A stretch of 64,000 bases of DNA from Opisthocomus hoazin (lineage: Eukaryota; Chordata; Aves; Opisthocomiformes; Opisthocomidae), in NCBI RefSeq assembly GCF_030867145.1, contig NC_134417.1, positions 95,503,278 to 95,567,277 of the forward strand. The letters run 5' to 3'. Positions 13,801-26,500 of the stretch are shown piece by piece. The translations under genes were made by a program, and so were the position numbers. The notes under the pieces are model-generated. The model made no database searches. It saw nothing but the letters and a program-made list of their open reading frames with translations, and was not told where the DNA came from. How positions within the stretch are numbered: position 1 is the stretch's first letter; the number at the start of each line of letters is the position of its first letter.

Positions 13801-16800
13801 TGGAAGTGTTTAAACAACATGTAGATGTGGCATTTCAGGATATGGTTTAGTAGGAGTGGTGGTGTTGGGTGGACAGTTGGACTCGCTGATCTTAGAGGTC
13901 TTTCCCAACCTTAATGATTCTATGATTCCCTAATGAGCAAAAGGTAAACCTCAATAGCTCATACTCACCTGCTGCTTCCCGGTCAGACCATATCTGCCAA
14001 TTATTTTTCTCATCTCCTCCTTCTCCTTGATCTCCGGATAGCATTTCAGCATGTACTCAAGGGGTGAGAGGTCTAAGTCCAACTGCTCTTGCAAGTGCTG
14101 ACAGAGAAGAAAAGTCAGCTTCAGGCTATGCAGGCCACCTACTTCATGGCCAAAAGTACTTCCCCCCTTATACCTCTCTGGTATCACCTGAGCAGCAGAA
14201 TGCAAGAGCCAATAACCCCACTCACACTATAGCCACTGTGCTGAACTATTATGAAAGGAGTCTGAATTTCAGGAACAGGAGTGCCACTTCAGAATAGCAG
14301 GCTTGTCCACCACCAAGCACAGGGCAACCATTTCTCCCATAAAAGGCGAGAGGCTAAACAGAAAGGACCACAGCAAGAACATTTGCTAGAGCCCATTCAG
14401 CTAATGGAACAGCTCATTCCCCCATCTCCAAGCACAGAAGGGCAGCAGTGGGAGAGGCCTTAGAAGCAGAAATAGAGGGGCAATATTCCTTGTTTGTGGC
14501 AGCTTTTTCCTCAGCATTTCATGTCCTCAGTGGCTGCTTGTAAGGAGTACCTGGTGGTATCTACCGATCTTCACATGTGAGTGCTTGCGAATCATCCCAT
14601 CTGTGGGCAGCAGCTAGAAAGGGAAGATAAAAGCATTTCAGTAGGAAATCCCTCCTTTTGCTGTATGCCAGAAATACAAAATCCAGCCATCTCTGCTCTG
14701 GCACAGAGAAGGCAGCCGGAACATATAACATGAGGGAAAAAGCCTTATATTGCAGCAAGACCTTAGGATTTCCAAAGCCTGACTGAGATGCCCTGGCAAG
14801 TAAGTGCAGCTTTGTTGAAGACTACCTCAAGAATAAAGGTCCAGAACAGTACACAAATGTAGGGAGCAAACCTCTCCTGTGAGCAGTTTCAGCAGTGTTG
14901 ACTTCCCGGCTCCATTGGGTCCAACAAGAGCTACACGGGTATCCAGGTCAATCCCAAACTCCAGGTTATTATAGATCCATGGCTGCAAACCACAAAAATC
15001 ATGACACATAGTACGCCTTTCTACTACTACCCAGAACCTCCATGCTGCACCTGTAATGCTCTGTCCTCAGCAGATCCAGCATGAACACTGCCAAGAAGTT
15101 TGATCCACTAGTCATATACTGCAGCCTGATCAGAAAGCTTAGCCAAAAGCCCCACACTCCCAAACAAGGCAGGGATACAAGTAATCTCCATAGAACCCAT
15201 GCACACTCCCAATACTCACCCCATCCTTGGTGTATTTGAAGCTGACATTCTGCACCATGATGACAGGAGGGGGAATTTTCCCACATGGCGGGAAATAGAA
15301 TGACAAAGTCTGTTAACACAAAATATCCACTTGTTAGACACCCCGGAGCATAAGACAACCCAGTTATTCTGGTATAACATCACTACAAACATCATCTGTA
15401 GACCTAGGCACCAGCCTGTGACTTTTTATGAGCCCCTCTAGCAATTCACTCACAGATTTATTCTGATTAGTTGCTTGCAAGCTCATCTGATGGCTAATGA
15501 GTCACTATTTCTTTCCCCTTGAAGCAAATGTGGGCTTATACTCTTCAGAGAAGTAGAAGTTGCCCTGAGCATCCTTCCCCATGTTCTCCAACCCTTAGAC
15601 ATTCATTTCTGATTTCTGTGTCTGCACAATAGCCTTACTGATATGACAAATACCTTCTCTCCCCTACAGAATTACTCCTCCTCTTTCCACTCTTCAGCAT
15701 TAGGCTATCTTCAGTACAGTCATCCTTGGCATCAGGAAGCATATACCATTCTTGCTTCCAGCTGTGTCAGCCATTCCTGCTGTCAGCTAAAAATCATTCT
15801 ACTTATCCAACCCATGTTTCCAATACTGATCTCTAGATGCAATCCTGTATCTGATCCTACCTTATCATTTACAACTCTCTCTGTCAAGCCAGAAGCCATC
15901 ATTTTTTGAAGGGTCTTCTCCTTGCTCTGAGCTTGCCTGGCCAGCTTTGCACTACCATGACCAAATCGTGCAATGTAATTCTGCAACAAAATCCAGAGTC
16001 AGCCAAAAGCCACAGTAACAAGGTTAAGGAGGTGCAGGGATGCCCACCTGCACGGGCAGAAAAATGTTCATGCAGCTAGGCAGGTACCTTCATGTGAGCA
16101 ATCTGATCTTGCTCCCAGTGGAATCGCTTCATTTGATTTTCTTCTAGTTCCAAGCGAGTCTTTACATACTGATCATAATTTCCCTGGAAAGAGACCACAG
16201 AACATCAGATATGCCCCAGAGAACAGCTCGTCTGTTTTTGTTGGTTGCGCAGGGCACCATTTACTCACTGTGTAGTACTTCAGTTTGCGGTTGTGCATGT
16301 GGATTATGTTGGTGCAGACACCATTCAAGAAGTCCTGGGAGTGGGATATCAGCACGAGGATCCGCTTGAACCTGTGGCACCACATAAGTTATTAGAGAGT
16401 AAGCTAGCAAAAGAATTCTTGCTTGTCGGCCCTGATGGTGACAAAAGATTTACATGCAACAGATATCTCTTGCCTACAACTGCATTAAGAACAAAATGAT
16501 AACAGCCTTGGAGATGCTTCAGGAAATCTGGAGAAAAGCAGCTACAACTGGCTGCAGAAAGCAAATACTGCAACCACCTTTCATCGTGTTAAAACACTCT
16601 TCACCATAAGACAGTCCTCACCTGTCATCACAGAGTCAAGAACTGGCTATCCATGTGGTAGATGACTAGTGCTACTGATGCAACTGAATCCACAGGTATC
16701 ACACTTCTAAGAAGTTTCAACTTTTGCTGCTTACTTTCCCTTTAGTACAAACTACCATCTGTTAGGTACACTATACCTGGCTCTGCTCCAAATCTGTAAA

Positions 16801-19800
16801 ATGACTGGTTAAAGCCTCCCAAAAAGAGAGAGGTTCAAATTACTTTCATAAAGCATATGACTTCTAAAGCAAGCATGCAAAAAGTTCAGCTGACAAAGCT
16901 GATGGAAAAACCTCTGCACATGAAAAACCCTTCTCACAATACAGTCCTTTTAATGCTCAAAACCCAGATAACCTAAGCTTCCTAACTATTCCTAAGCTTT
17001 TTGCCTTCAGCCTTAACATTTTACCTCTGTTCACAAAAAACAGCCACCTGACATACTAGAACACGATGAAACTGACACACTCAGATACTACACTTCTGTG
17101 AAAACAGAGGAACAATATGCAGAAAGATGAGCTGGAAGCCAGGTCTGGAAAGCTCACACTACTGCTACAGCACATGGGACTAGTGCGCAGACTGCCAGGG
17201 CTGCTCCTGGCTGTCAAGGAAGTAGCTTTAACCAGGGAGTACAAACGAGCATTTCTCATTTCTTCAGCAAGGAAGAGATAGGGGCTTGTCTTTAATTCAT
17301 TAACCTTGCACCAAGAACCCTTCCACAGATACCTGTAGCAGGAAGCGCAAGGTGTCACTGGTACTGCAATACAGTTATGTAGCCACAAGAACTACAGAGA
17401 GGTATTCCTGTAGCAGTTGCTCACATGCAGACAAGATGTTCCAGCAGAAAAGCACAACCCACAGAAGCAGCAAACTCCTTCATGCTTACGTTTTCAGCTC
17501 TTCCTCCAACCACACACAGGCATCCAGGTCAAGATGGTTTGTGGGCTCATCTAGCAGCAGCATGAAAGGTCGAATGAAGAGGGCTCTGAAAGGAGACGGG
17601 AGATGACAGCGTGGGGTAAATGCAGGTAACCCAAAGCCTCTCAGCTCTGCTCTGAGTTTTTAGAACTGTGTATGTGGCTCTGCAGAGTCAGGAGCAGACA
17701 GGCATTCTCCCAGGAGGCAGTAGGCAGTATACCACTCACCTAGCAAGAGCCACCCTCATTCGCCAGCCACCACTAAAGTCCTTCAGCTTCTTCCTCTGCA
17801 TGGCTGGCGTGAACCCCAAGCCGTGAAGGATACGTGAGGCCCGTGCTTCTGCCTTGTCAGCATCCAGCTCCTCCAGACGTTCATATAACTCCAAGAGTTT
17901 CTCACACTCCGCTGAAAGAGAGCCTGCCTGTCAGCACCTCTACCAATAAAGGGCTCTCAGCTGCATCTCTGTACAGCTGGGAAAGTTCATAGTCCATCCG
18001 CTTTAACACTATTCAGCCCCCTCCATTCCCAAGCCCGAGAGCTTCTTGAGAAGCTGCATGGAATAATATCATACAAAGAAGTGTAATCCCACAGGACTTT
18101 TTAACTAGAGGGCAGCTGGGGGAAATAGGTACCGTAACATGTGAAAACTCTGCCAAGAAACCCAAATAAGACTTTTTCCTTAATGGGGAGGGAAATGGAG
18201 GAAATGTCCCTTGTCCACAGGGATTCTGAGAAGCTTTACCATCTTCATGAGCCAGACGTTCCGCCTCTCGTTCTAGCATGGCCCTCTCTGTATCCACCTC
18301 CATCACACACTGTAGAGGGGTCTTGTCACTGGGAGGCATCTCTCGGGTCAGGTGATAGATGTCAATATGCTCTGGGATGGGCACTTCTCGTTTCCCAATA
18401 GCTGATAAAAGCATGGATTTCCCTGCATGCAGATAGACACTCCACAATTAATTGTTGGATTCAGTGAGATACAATGTCATAGAGAAACAGACAAGATGCA
18501 GTCAGATCCCATTGATTCCCTCCTTTTCCAAACCCAGAAAATCCTTGGGAATTTCTTGCCCAAGAAGCCAGAAGAATTAAGAGACACAGCAGAGCCTACT
18601 GCCTCACTGTGACAGGCTACCCTCCCAGCTAAGGCTCACAACTCCAAGGACATGACTAAGACATGAAGAAGCTCTTTAGAAACCACTGCAGTTCAGCCCT
18701 TGCCCAGATTTAGGGAACTTGATCTCTGCTGTATACTTCCCGCTGTCTAACCAGGTCTGACATCTGTTAGCAGGACCCCAGACTCTAAAGACTTCTAACA
18801 TGGAGGAAAGTAATGCACTCATCGCTAGAGAACCTAAGTGTTTTCCTGAAAGTTAAACCAGCTGGTCACTCTTACTAGCTCTTCTTCAGTTACACCCATA
18901 TTCTGCATCACTCCATGTAGAGCGTTGCCTTCTGCAGGGATTGTACAGTTGTTTTCCCATTCAGGCCAAACCATATCACAGAATAGTAGTAGGGGTTGGA
19001 AGGGACCTCTGTGGGTCATCTAGTCGAACCCTCCTGCCGAAGCAGGGTCACCTACAGCAAGCTGCACAGGACCTCGTCCAGGAGGGTCTTGAATATCTCC
19101 AGAGAAGGAGACTCCACAACCTTCCTGGGCAGCCTGTTCCAGTGCTCCGTCACCCTCAGACGGAGGGTACTCCCTACTTCTCCAAACTGTGCAAGTTTTT
19201 CAACCAACAGCATCAACACTGCATATATTGACACTGCTAAACAAAGCCTGCAAACAGCTTGGACAGATTCACAGATCCCGGACATCTCACCCAACTCTCC
19301 AGACAAGCAAGTTCAAATGCACAGTCCAAAGCCAGAATGCAACCTCATACTTCTACCAGCAATCCTAGCAATTCCCCTTCCTGGGTGGGGAGATGGGAGA
19401 ACAGAAACTGCTGTGTCCCAGCCATGTCTGTCTAACAGCCTTCTTTCTGGTTTCCAGCATCTACCACCTGCATCTGTCCAGCTTCTCAGCAGCACGGAAT
19501 CTTCACCGAGCTCCAAGAAGCCCATGTCACTGTGTCCCACAGCTTACCAATCCCATTGAGTCCAATCAGGCCGTAGCGTCTCCCGGAGTTCAGCTCAAGT
19601 TTTGTATCACTCAGCAGCTCCTGGCCGTGGAAGGTCAGTGAGAGGTTAATGATGTGCACATCAGTGCTGTTGGGATGGGAGGCCAGCACTCCTGTCACAG
19701 CACGGGCAGCAGCTTTCTTTAATTCAAAGTCCTCCAGTTCCTTTGTAAGAGCATCCACCTCTATATGCAGAGACAGATCAGAAGTGTTACTGATTTACAA

Positions 19801-22206
19801 ATACAAGGGAAGCCATAAGCCCATGTACCAATAGGCCCGGGACCACAAAAACAACTCCCATGTCTCCATTTCTACAGATGTTGAGGAGGCCCAGATGCAG
19901 TGACACTCAGCCTTTCAAACTTAACAGATGGATATATATGGTTTAACAGGAACTTCCACCTACTGTAAAATCTGACCATTAGAACTAAGTGAGCACCCAG
20001 AACACCTAGCCTGTTATCCAAGTACGGCGGGACTAACCCTCACTGCAGGAAGGACTACGTCAGGAAGAGAACTTACGAAGTATTGCTTGTAAACTTAAGG
20101 AAAGGGCTGGCCAAAAGAAAACTTGGCTAGAAAATAAATGAAGGGAAAGCTGAGTGGAGGAAAGAAACAGTAGTACTGGAATAGGCCCTACCATTTTTTT
20201 GAGAAGCTAATATGCATGCCCCCCCCTTCCTTTCATCCTACAGCACAAGCAAATCTTTCCTGTCCTGCTGATCTTCTGCTGCAACCCTGAGTTACAGTCC
20301 AGTTTTCACTCCTGGGTAAGACACTGCCATTTGAAGCAGAAAATGGCATTGAGGATTTCAGCAATACTCCAGCCGCTCAGAGCAGAGACCTGATATTCAG
20401 ACTGTCCGTGTTCAGGCCAAGGACAGATAGCACCCTGGCTGTCAACACGTAACACTCCTGGCAAAATCACTTTCTCAGCAAAATCACTGTTATCACCAAA
20501 GCAAATGCGCCTTAGCCAAGAAGGAGCAAAAAACGTCAATGGCGCTGACACAGGACCCCCTCTGAAAGCACGGGCAGTGCAGGCAGACCAGTTACGTGAA
20601 CAAGCAAACCACATGAGCAAACAGAGGGGCAAGGCCGTTTTATCCTTGACATGCAACTATTTCACAGGGCACCGCCAACAAGAAATGTGCAAGTACGGCC
20701 CCACGCAACCTGCCCTCTGCACGGGTTTACCAGCCTCCCCCGACTCCCAACGCCTGCCCACCACCGCTGCCCTCCAGCAGCCCGACCGACCACCGCCCGC
20801 GCCGCCCCGCAGCGCGCCCACCGCGACAGCTCGGCCCCGCCCCGGCTCACCGGGCTGCACCAATACGAAGGCGCTATGCAAAGGAGCCACGGGAGCGGGC
20901 GGCGATTGGCCGCCTCGGTCCTGGCGGGTGCCGAGTCCCCGCCCAGCGGCGGCGGAGTGGGCCCGGGTCGCCCCGCCGCGGCGGACACCCGAGCCGCGCG
21001 CGCCAGCCGCCCAAAGCCGCGTTCGGGCACCGGCAGGGCCTCGCCTGTGGTCCGAGCCGACCAGCCCGGCCACCGGGGCCGCCAGCACCAGCGCTCAGGA
21101 GTGTGCCTGGGGACCGTGGGGCCGTGGGCGAAGAGCGGGGTCCTCGGAGAGCGGCCCCGTTGCCTTGCCCTCCAGACCCCCGTGCCTTCGGCTGCCCTGG
21201 CTCTGTGTCACGCACCGCGTGCCTCTTAAAACAACGCACTGTAGGCTGAGCCTGAAAAAACTCGTGTGCCCAACAGCCTGCAGGTTACCAGGTGGGCTAA
21301 AGGACAGACAAAAAATAAAACTCTCTCTCTGTAAGCTTTACCTTGCCTATTTCCTTTAGGGAGGTCAACAGGTCTTTGTTGACAAAGTCTCTTTCATTAG
21401 GATAGCCAGGGTCTTAGTTTCTCCAAACCAGATATGTCCCAGAGAAACAGCTGAACAGAGGGTCATAGCAATATTAGTAAGAACTGTAAGAATTCAGACA
21501 CTACAGTGGTTCCTGCAGCAGGGGAAAAAAAAAAAAAAAACAAACCAAAACCACAAAGATAAACCAAACAGGTCTGGGCATCAAATACCAGAAGATCAGG
21601 ACAGTCTCTGTTTGGGAGGGAAAAGACACCATCAGCACCCTCTACCTTTACGCTGCAAGCCTCAAGAGAGGGCCTAAGGAATCCTTCACCTGCACAGTTT
21701 ACAGAGAGCCACTGCAAACGGCTACATGTGTCCTGCTGGCTCAAAGGAGAGAGACTGGCCCTAGCGGTGGACACTGCAGCTGGCCCAGCTCAGCACAAGC
21801 CCATCCCGTGAGGTGTTTCATCTGAACAGGAACAGATGTCCCAGTTTGCTAAGCCGAAGGCGCACAGTCCTGTCCACGAGCAGTCCAGGTTGGACACTCC
21901 CAGCACCGGCACACCAGGGGCTGCCGGGCTGATGCCCGCCGAGCGCACCCTGCCGGGGCCACCGGCAGCACCGTCCCCCGCGGGGCGCACAGACACCAGC
22001 CAGGCACCCGCCGGCGCAGTGGGACGGACGTTACGGCGGGGCCGCCTCTCACCTGGCAGCGACGTTCCGTTGGCCTCCGGGGGCCGGACCTCCTGCGGCT
22101 CCGTCCCGGCATCACCGTTCTCCTCCGGGGCCCGGCGCGGCCGCTGTCGGGCCTTGGCCGCCTCCTTCTTCTTGGCCGCCTTCTTCTTGGCCAGGTCCGA
22201 GGGCAT
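10880..22206 (-). CDS. ABCF2: ABC-F ATPase ABCF2, 14 coding exons
   Basis: ABCF2 is a soluble twin-ATPase ABC protein without membrane segments, of the ABC-F group that acts on ribosomes. Coding exons on the minus strand: 22206-22053, 19760-19548, 18422-18240, 17911-17740, 17585-17490, 16371-16269, 16183-16088, 15980-15861, 15309-15220, 14982-14872, 14613-14551, 14097-13969, 11987-11784, 11017-10880. All introns are GT-AG. The lengths sum to 1,872 nt, giving 623 residues, the length of the shorter human isoform. The lysine-rich start is [23 protein letters not shown]1 has Walker A GLNGIGKS (about 118-125), signature FSGGWRMR (about 229) and Walker [13 protein letters not shown] (about 250). 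NBD2 has GPNGAGKS (430-437), LSDGQKCR (517-524) and [12 protein letters not shown] (about 537). The protein ends [10 protein letters not shown]1 copies sit in introns 2-3 and 12-13. The gene is head to head with CHPF2. Confidence 0.97.
12785..13928 (+). mobile_element. CR1 LINE, 3' 1.1 kb with RT fragment
   Basis: This is a plus-strand CR1, antisense to ABCF2, in the intron between coding exons 12 and 13. Its 3' tail ends about 41 bp from the exon 12 donor side. It starts inside the reverse transcriptase ([20 protein letters not shown]) and shows GVPQGSVWG, but FPDD in place of the catalytic FADD. It continues through the C-terminal region ([18 protein letters not shown]) to a CTATGATTC tail. 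ORF2 is interrupted by a stop after LNMSQ and by an extra base soon after. The same two changes occur in the near-identical copy at 29,203-30,415. Confidence 0.95.
18975..19172 (-). mobile_element. CR1 LINE 3' fragment in ABCF2 intron
   Basis: This is a roughly 200-bp minus-strand CR1 3' end, 5'-truncated (plus strand: CACAGAATAGTAG, GGAAGGGACCTCTGTGGG, CAGCCTGTTCCAGTGCTC). It lies between ABCF2 coding exons 2 and 3, in the gene's orientation. Confidence 0.85.
20660..21220. promoter_or_regulatory. intronic CpG island in ABCF2
   Basis: This is a second compact GC/CpG-rich block inside ABCF2 intron 1, separate from the main island at 21.9-23.6 kb. It could be an alternative promoter or an enhancer. 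The long open frames across it (up to 284 codons, plus strand) have no domain and arise from GC composition. Confidence 0.55.
21526..21550. repeat. poly-A tract
   Basis: This is a short A-rich run inside ABCF2 intron 1, with no recognisable retrotransposon attached. Confidence 0.6.
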
Positions 22207-23560
22207 GGCGCGGCGGCGGGGCTGCGGCGGAGGTGCGACAGGCGCCGTTAGGCCGCGCCGATCCGGCCCACACCGGGTCGCCCCCCCCCCGTTCCCCGCC
22301 TCGGCGGCCCCGCGCGCCGCGCGGCCCGGAGCACGCGGCGCCGCCGGGCCCGTCCGAGGGCTATCCGCCCGCCCGCCCGCCCGCTAGGCTGCCCGCGCCG
22401 CGCCGCGCTGCCCTGCCCAGCCCAGCCCAGCCCTGCTCCTCCTGCCCCGCTGCGCAGCGCCGCCAGGCCCAGCCCGCGCCGCCCGGCCCGCACCGGCTGG
22501 TCCGCGCTTTCCTTCTGTCGCAACAGGACAGCTGCTACCGCGTGCGCACGCCCCACCCCCCGGAAACTGAGGCCAATCGGAGTGCGAAACGTCACCCCCG
22601 CAGGGCTGCCGCGCGGCTCTGGGAAGTGGAGTCCGCGCTCCCTCCGCCGGCTGAGCCGCAGCGCGCCGCCGGCTCTCGGGCACTGCGCGTCCCGGCGGGC
22701 ACCGCGCCGCTCGCGCCAGGACAGGCCCCAGGCCCCACCCCCGGCGCACCGCGCGCCTGCCGCGGGCGGGGGCCGGCGCCCGACGTGAGCGCGCGGGGGG
22801 CGGTGGCTCGCGGTACCATAGAGGCGACGGCGCCGCCAGGTAGAGTGGCTGCCGGGGCACCACAGAGAGAAAAGGGGAAGCGGAAGCTCACGCGGGTCGC
22901 GATGAGGCGGCTGAGGTGGCAGCGGCGGGAGCGCGGCCGGGTGGGAGCCGCTGTCTGTCCCCGCGGCCCCGGCACGGAGCTTCGGGCCGCTCCCGGCCCT
23001 GCCGCCGGCCTGCGCGCAGGGCGGCCGCCCTGCCTGCAGGTGAGAGAGCCCCGGACCCCCTGACCCGCGCGGGCCGGCCTCGGGGGGCGGTGCGCGAGCC
23101 CGTGGGGGCTGCGGCGCTGTCGCCCGTCCGCTGTCCCGCAGGGCCCGTCGCCGCCCGAGCGCCCCGCGCCGGTGATGTCCCGCGGCCGCCGACTCCCCGA
23201 GCGCCGGAGCAGCCCCGTGAGCCCGCCCCGGACGTAGCGGGCCTGCGGCCGCCCCCGCCCGCACCGGGCCGAACCGGACTGCCCCGCGGCTGGACGTCGC
23301 CCCAGCGGCGCCATGCGTCTGGCTGCACTGCTGGCTGCGCTGCGGCCCGTGCTGCCGCTTGTCCTGGGCCTCTCCCTCGGCTGCAGCCTGAGCCTGCTGC
23401 GTGCCTCCTGGAGCCAGAGCGCAGGCGAGGAGCAGTGCCTGGGGCCGGCGGGCCGTCCCGGGCCCCTCGCTGGCGGAGCGCGTCTGGAGGCAGCGGATGG
23501 AAGGCCGGGCCCGGGCAACGAGGACTTCAGGCCTAGGATTGTTCCATACTACCGAGATCC
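21900..23560. promoter_or_regulatory. bidirectional CpG-island promoter ABCF2/CHPF2
   Basis: This is a continuous CpG-dense block covering both start codons, which are 1.1 kb apart and point outward (ABCF2 leftward from 22,206, CHPF2 rightward from 23,313). It contains a (CGCC)n run at about 22,362-22,384 and no obvious TATA box. ABCF2 and CHPF2 have the same head-to-head arrangement in human. Large open frames on either strand here are composition artefacts. Confidence 0.8.
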
Positions 23561-26500
23561 CAACAAGCCTTACAAAAAAGTGCTCAGGTAAGCTCTGTTC
23601 TTTTGGCCAGACTTTCCTTCAAGGAAGATAATCACATACAGAAGGTATTTGGGGTTCTAAATCTTCCAGAGAGTTAACAGGTTCCAGGTGGAATATGCTG
23701 ATTGAAATACCTTATATAGTAACAGCATGATGCAACACGGCAATGGCTAAGACTGTTGCCTTAAAGGGGTGCAAGAGAAGTGTCTAAGAAGTTAATTTTA
23801 AAAAAAGGCAACAGTGACACCCAAAGAGACCAAGAATATTTCTTCTTCTATTACTCGTGTCTAATAGAGCATGTTAAATTATTCTTCAAAACTTCTTTTG
23901 ACCAGTCTACTCATTAAGAACATTTTGAGCAATTAATAATAATGTATGTAACTTGCAGGTGGTTAGCTCTGTATTTTTATTTTCTTTTCCTTACACTAGC
24001 ACGGTTTCCTACTTTGGATAAATGATGCGAGATGGTAATTTCCTTGAAGGGAGCAAGTGTTTTTGCAAAATGGGATTCTTATTAGTGAGTCTTAAAGCTC
24101 TACTTTTGGTCTTAACTGTTTCACCATTGGTAGACTCCAGCAGATAAAGACTTATCCTAAGTTACCGTAATATTTTGATTTTTGTCATCCAGCTGCTTGT
24201 CATGTAGATATGTCCTTCCTTTACAGAACTCGCTACATCCAGACAGAATTGGGATTCCATGAGAGACTGTTTGTGGCTGTGCTGACCTCCAGGGCTACCC
24301 TGAATACGCTGGCAGTGGCAGTGAACAAGACGGTAGCCCATCACTTCCCACGCCTGCTGTACTTTACAGGGTTGCGCAGTGCCAAGGTACCTCATGGCAT
24401 GGTGCTGGTGGCCCACGGAGATGAGCGTCCCATTTGGCTCATGTATGAGACCATGCACTATATCCATCAGCATTTTGGTTCTGACTATGACTGGTTCTAC
24501 ATCATGCAGGATGACACCTATGCCCAGGCTGAACAGGTCAAGGCTCTGGTAACGCACCTAAGTATTAACCAAGATGTCTACCTGGGACGAGCAGAGGAGT
24601 TTATTGGGGGAGATGAGCAGGCCCGCTATTGTCATGGTGGGTTTGGCTACCTGATCTCCCGCAGCCTGCTACTTAAGCTCCATCCGCACCTGGACAGCTG
24701 TCGGAATGAGATCCTTAGTGTGCGACCAGATGAGTGGCTGGGACGTTGCATCATTGATTTCCTTGGCATCACTTGTGTTTCTCAGCTCCAGGTACTACCT
24801 CCCTTCTCAGGGTTTTGTGTTAGTGAAGCCTGACAGAACCCATGCTCTTACTAGTTCTCTGCTGTGTAGCAAAGGGGCTTTTCTGTGAGCCTCTGCTGTG
24901 AGTTACAGAGGATAAAAGGGCTGTGCTGTGTGGTGGCATTGGTGAGAGGCCTGTAATCAAAGCTGAGATGTTGGGGATGAGAGCACATACAGTATTTAAT
25001 TTTCAGCCTACTAGCAGATGATGATCCAGAGGTTTTTGGAGGTCAGATAAAAGGCACATTGTCCTGTGCAGACAAGAAGCAAGCGGGCAGGTAGTATGGG
25101 GGTAGGGTACGGGGGGACAATTCTTATGTTTTTGTCTCAGGGTACTGCAGTCAACGTGGAAAGAGGAGCAAATGCATGTCTAGGGTGAGGGAAGGCTTCT
25201 CTGTGAACTTGAGTTCCATGCCAGTCTTTCTGGCTCTTGTCCACATCAGGGCCAGCATTATCACACCTATGAATTGGCCAAAAATACTGATCCAGAGAAG
25301 GAAGAAGAAGAAGACTTCCAAGCAGCTCTTGCTGTGCACCCTGTTTCTGACATGACGCTGATGTACCGGCTGCACAAGCGCTTCAGCAGGATCCAGCTGG
25401 ACAGAGCCTACCAGGAGATCCAGGACCTCCAGGTATGGTGTCATCGTTTAGAGCAGAGTGCCAATAAACTGAGTGACAGATGCTGTCTATTAACCCCTGC
25501 CCTCCCACCTGAGGAAGGGAAGAGGAGGAAAATGGAGAGAGGCTTACAAATTCAATATTAAAAAGTTTTACTAATAATACTAATAATATTAATGATAAGA
25601 GAAATAATGCAAAATATACAAGACCCATGCTGAATTTCCTGGAGCTGGGTGCCGGCGTCCTGCCAGCAGCTGCCAGGCAGCACCAGGATGTCCTGGACTG
25701 GACTCAGCAATAGATGGGAACTGGACTCAGGAATGCACAGATTGGAATATGGATCAGGATCGCAGGCAGGACAATGAGCAGGGTCCTCTTCAGAAGCCGG
25801 CCATGAACAAAGAGAGCGAGACCCTCATGATGCCCCAGCTTTAAAGTGTGTATGAGGTGTATGACATGGAATACCTCGTTGGTCAATATGGGGTCACCTG
25901 TTCTGTCCACTTCTCCCTGCAAGTGTGGCCCTTTACGACTCCTCACTTGCAGAAATTAAGAGGTCTATTGGTGACCTTGGCTGCTATGGTAATAATTATG
26001 AACAGAGGCCTTTTTCTGCATTGCTTTCTTACCGTTAGCTCAGTGTAACTATAAACATCAGCTGTTATCAGCTTTGGAGCAGACAGTGTCTGTAAAATAT
26101 GCAGCCAGCTTCAGAAAAATGCAGTTACTTACAACTTAGCTGTAAGGAAGATTCACTAAAAGAGAATCGGTTCTGTTTTAACCAAAACCGGGACATATGT
26201 GGTGAGGGATATCTGCAAAAAATCCTCAACCAAACAGGTTTCCTTTTCCTTCAACACAATGAAGGAAGATATTGCTTCTGTTTGTAGGTGACCATCAGCC
26301 AGACACAGGATATAGTCCTGTGTCTTGGAAATAGTACTTCTGACACCTGTTACTCAAAACTGCTAGTGTGATACTAGCAAGATACAGGTCTAGGTGGTGA
26401 GGCAGGTCTGGGTGGGAGATGCACTGGAGCTCTTTGAGAGAGTGGTAGGGATCAGTATGTGTTCTCTCTTTACACAGGTGCAGATCAGGAACCTGACGTC

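Noticed and set aside
20505-21359. 284-codon plus-strand open frame in ABCF2 intron 1
   Set aside because: It is a GC-composition artefact in the intronic CpG island: no domain, biased toward P/A/R/S.
22233-23518. Several 200-338 codon open frames on both strands
   Set aside because: They overlap the ABCF2/CHPF2 bidirectional CpG island and the first CHPF2 exon in other frames, with no family resemblance.
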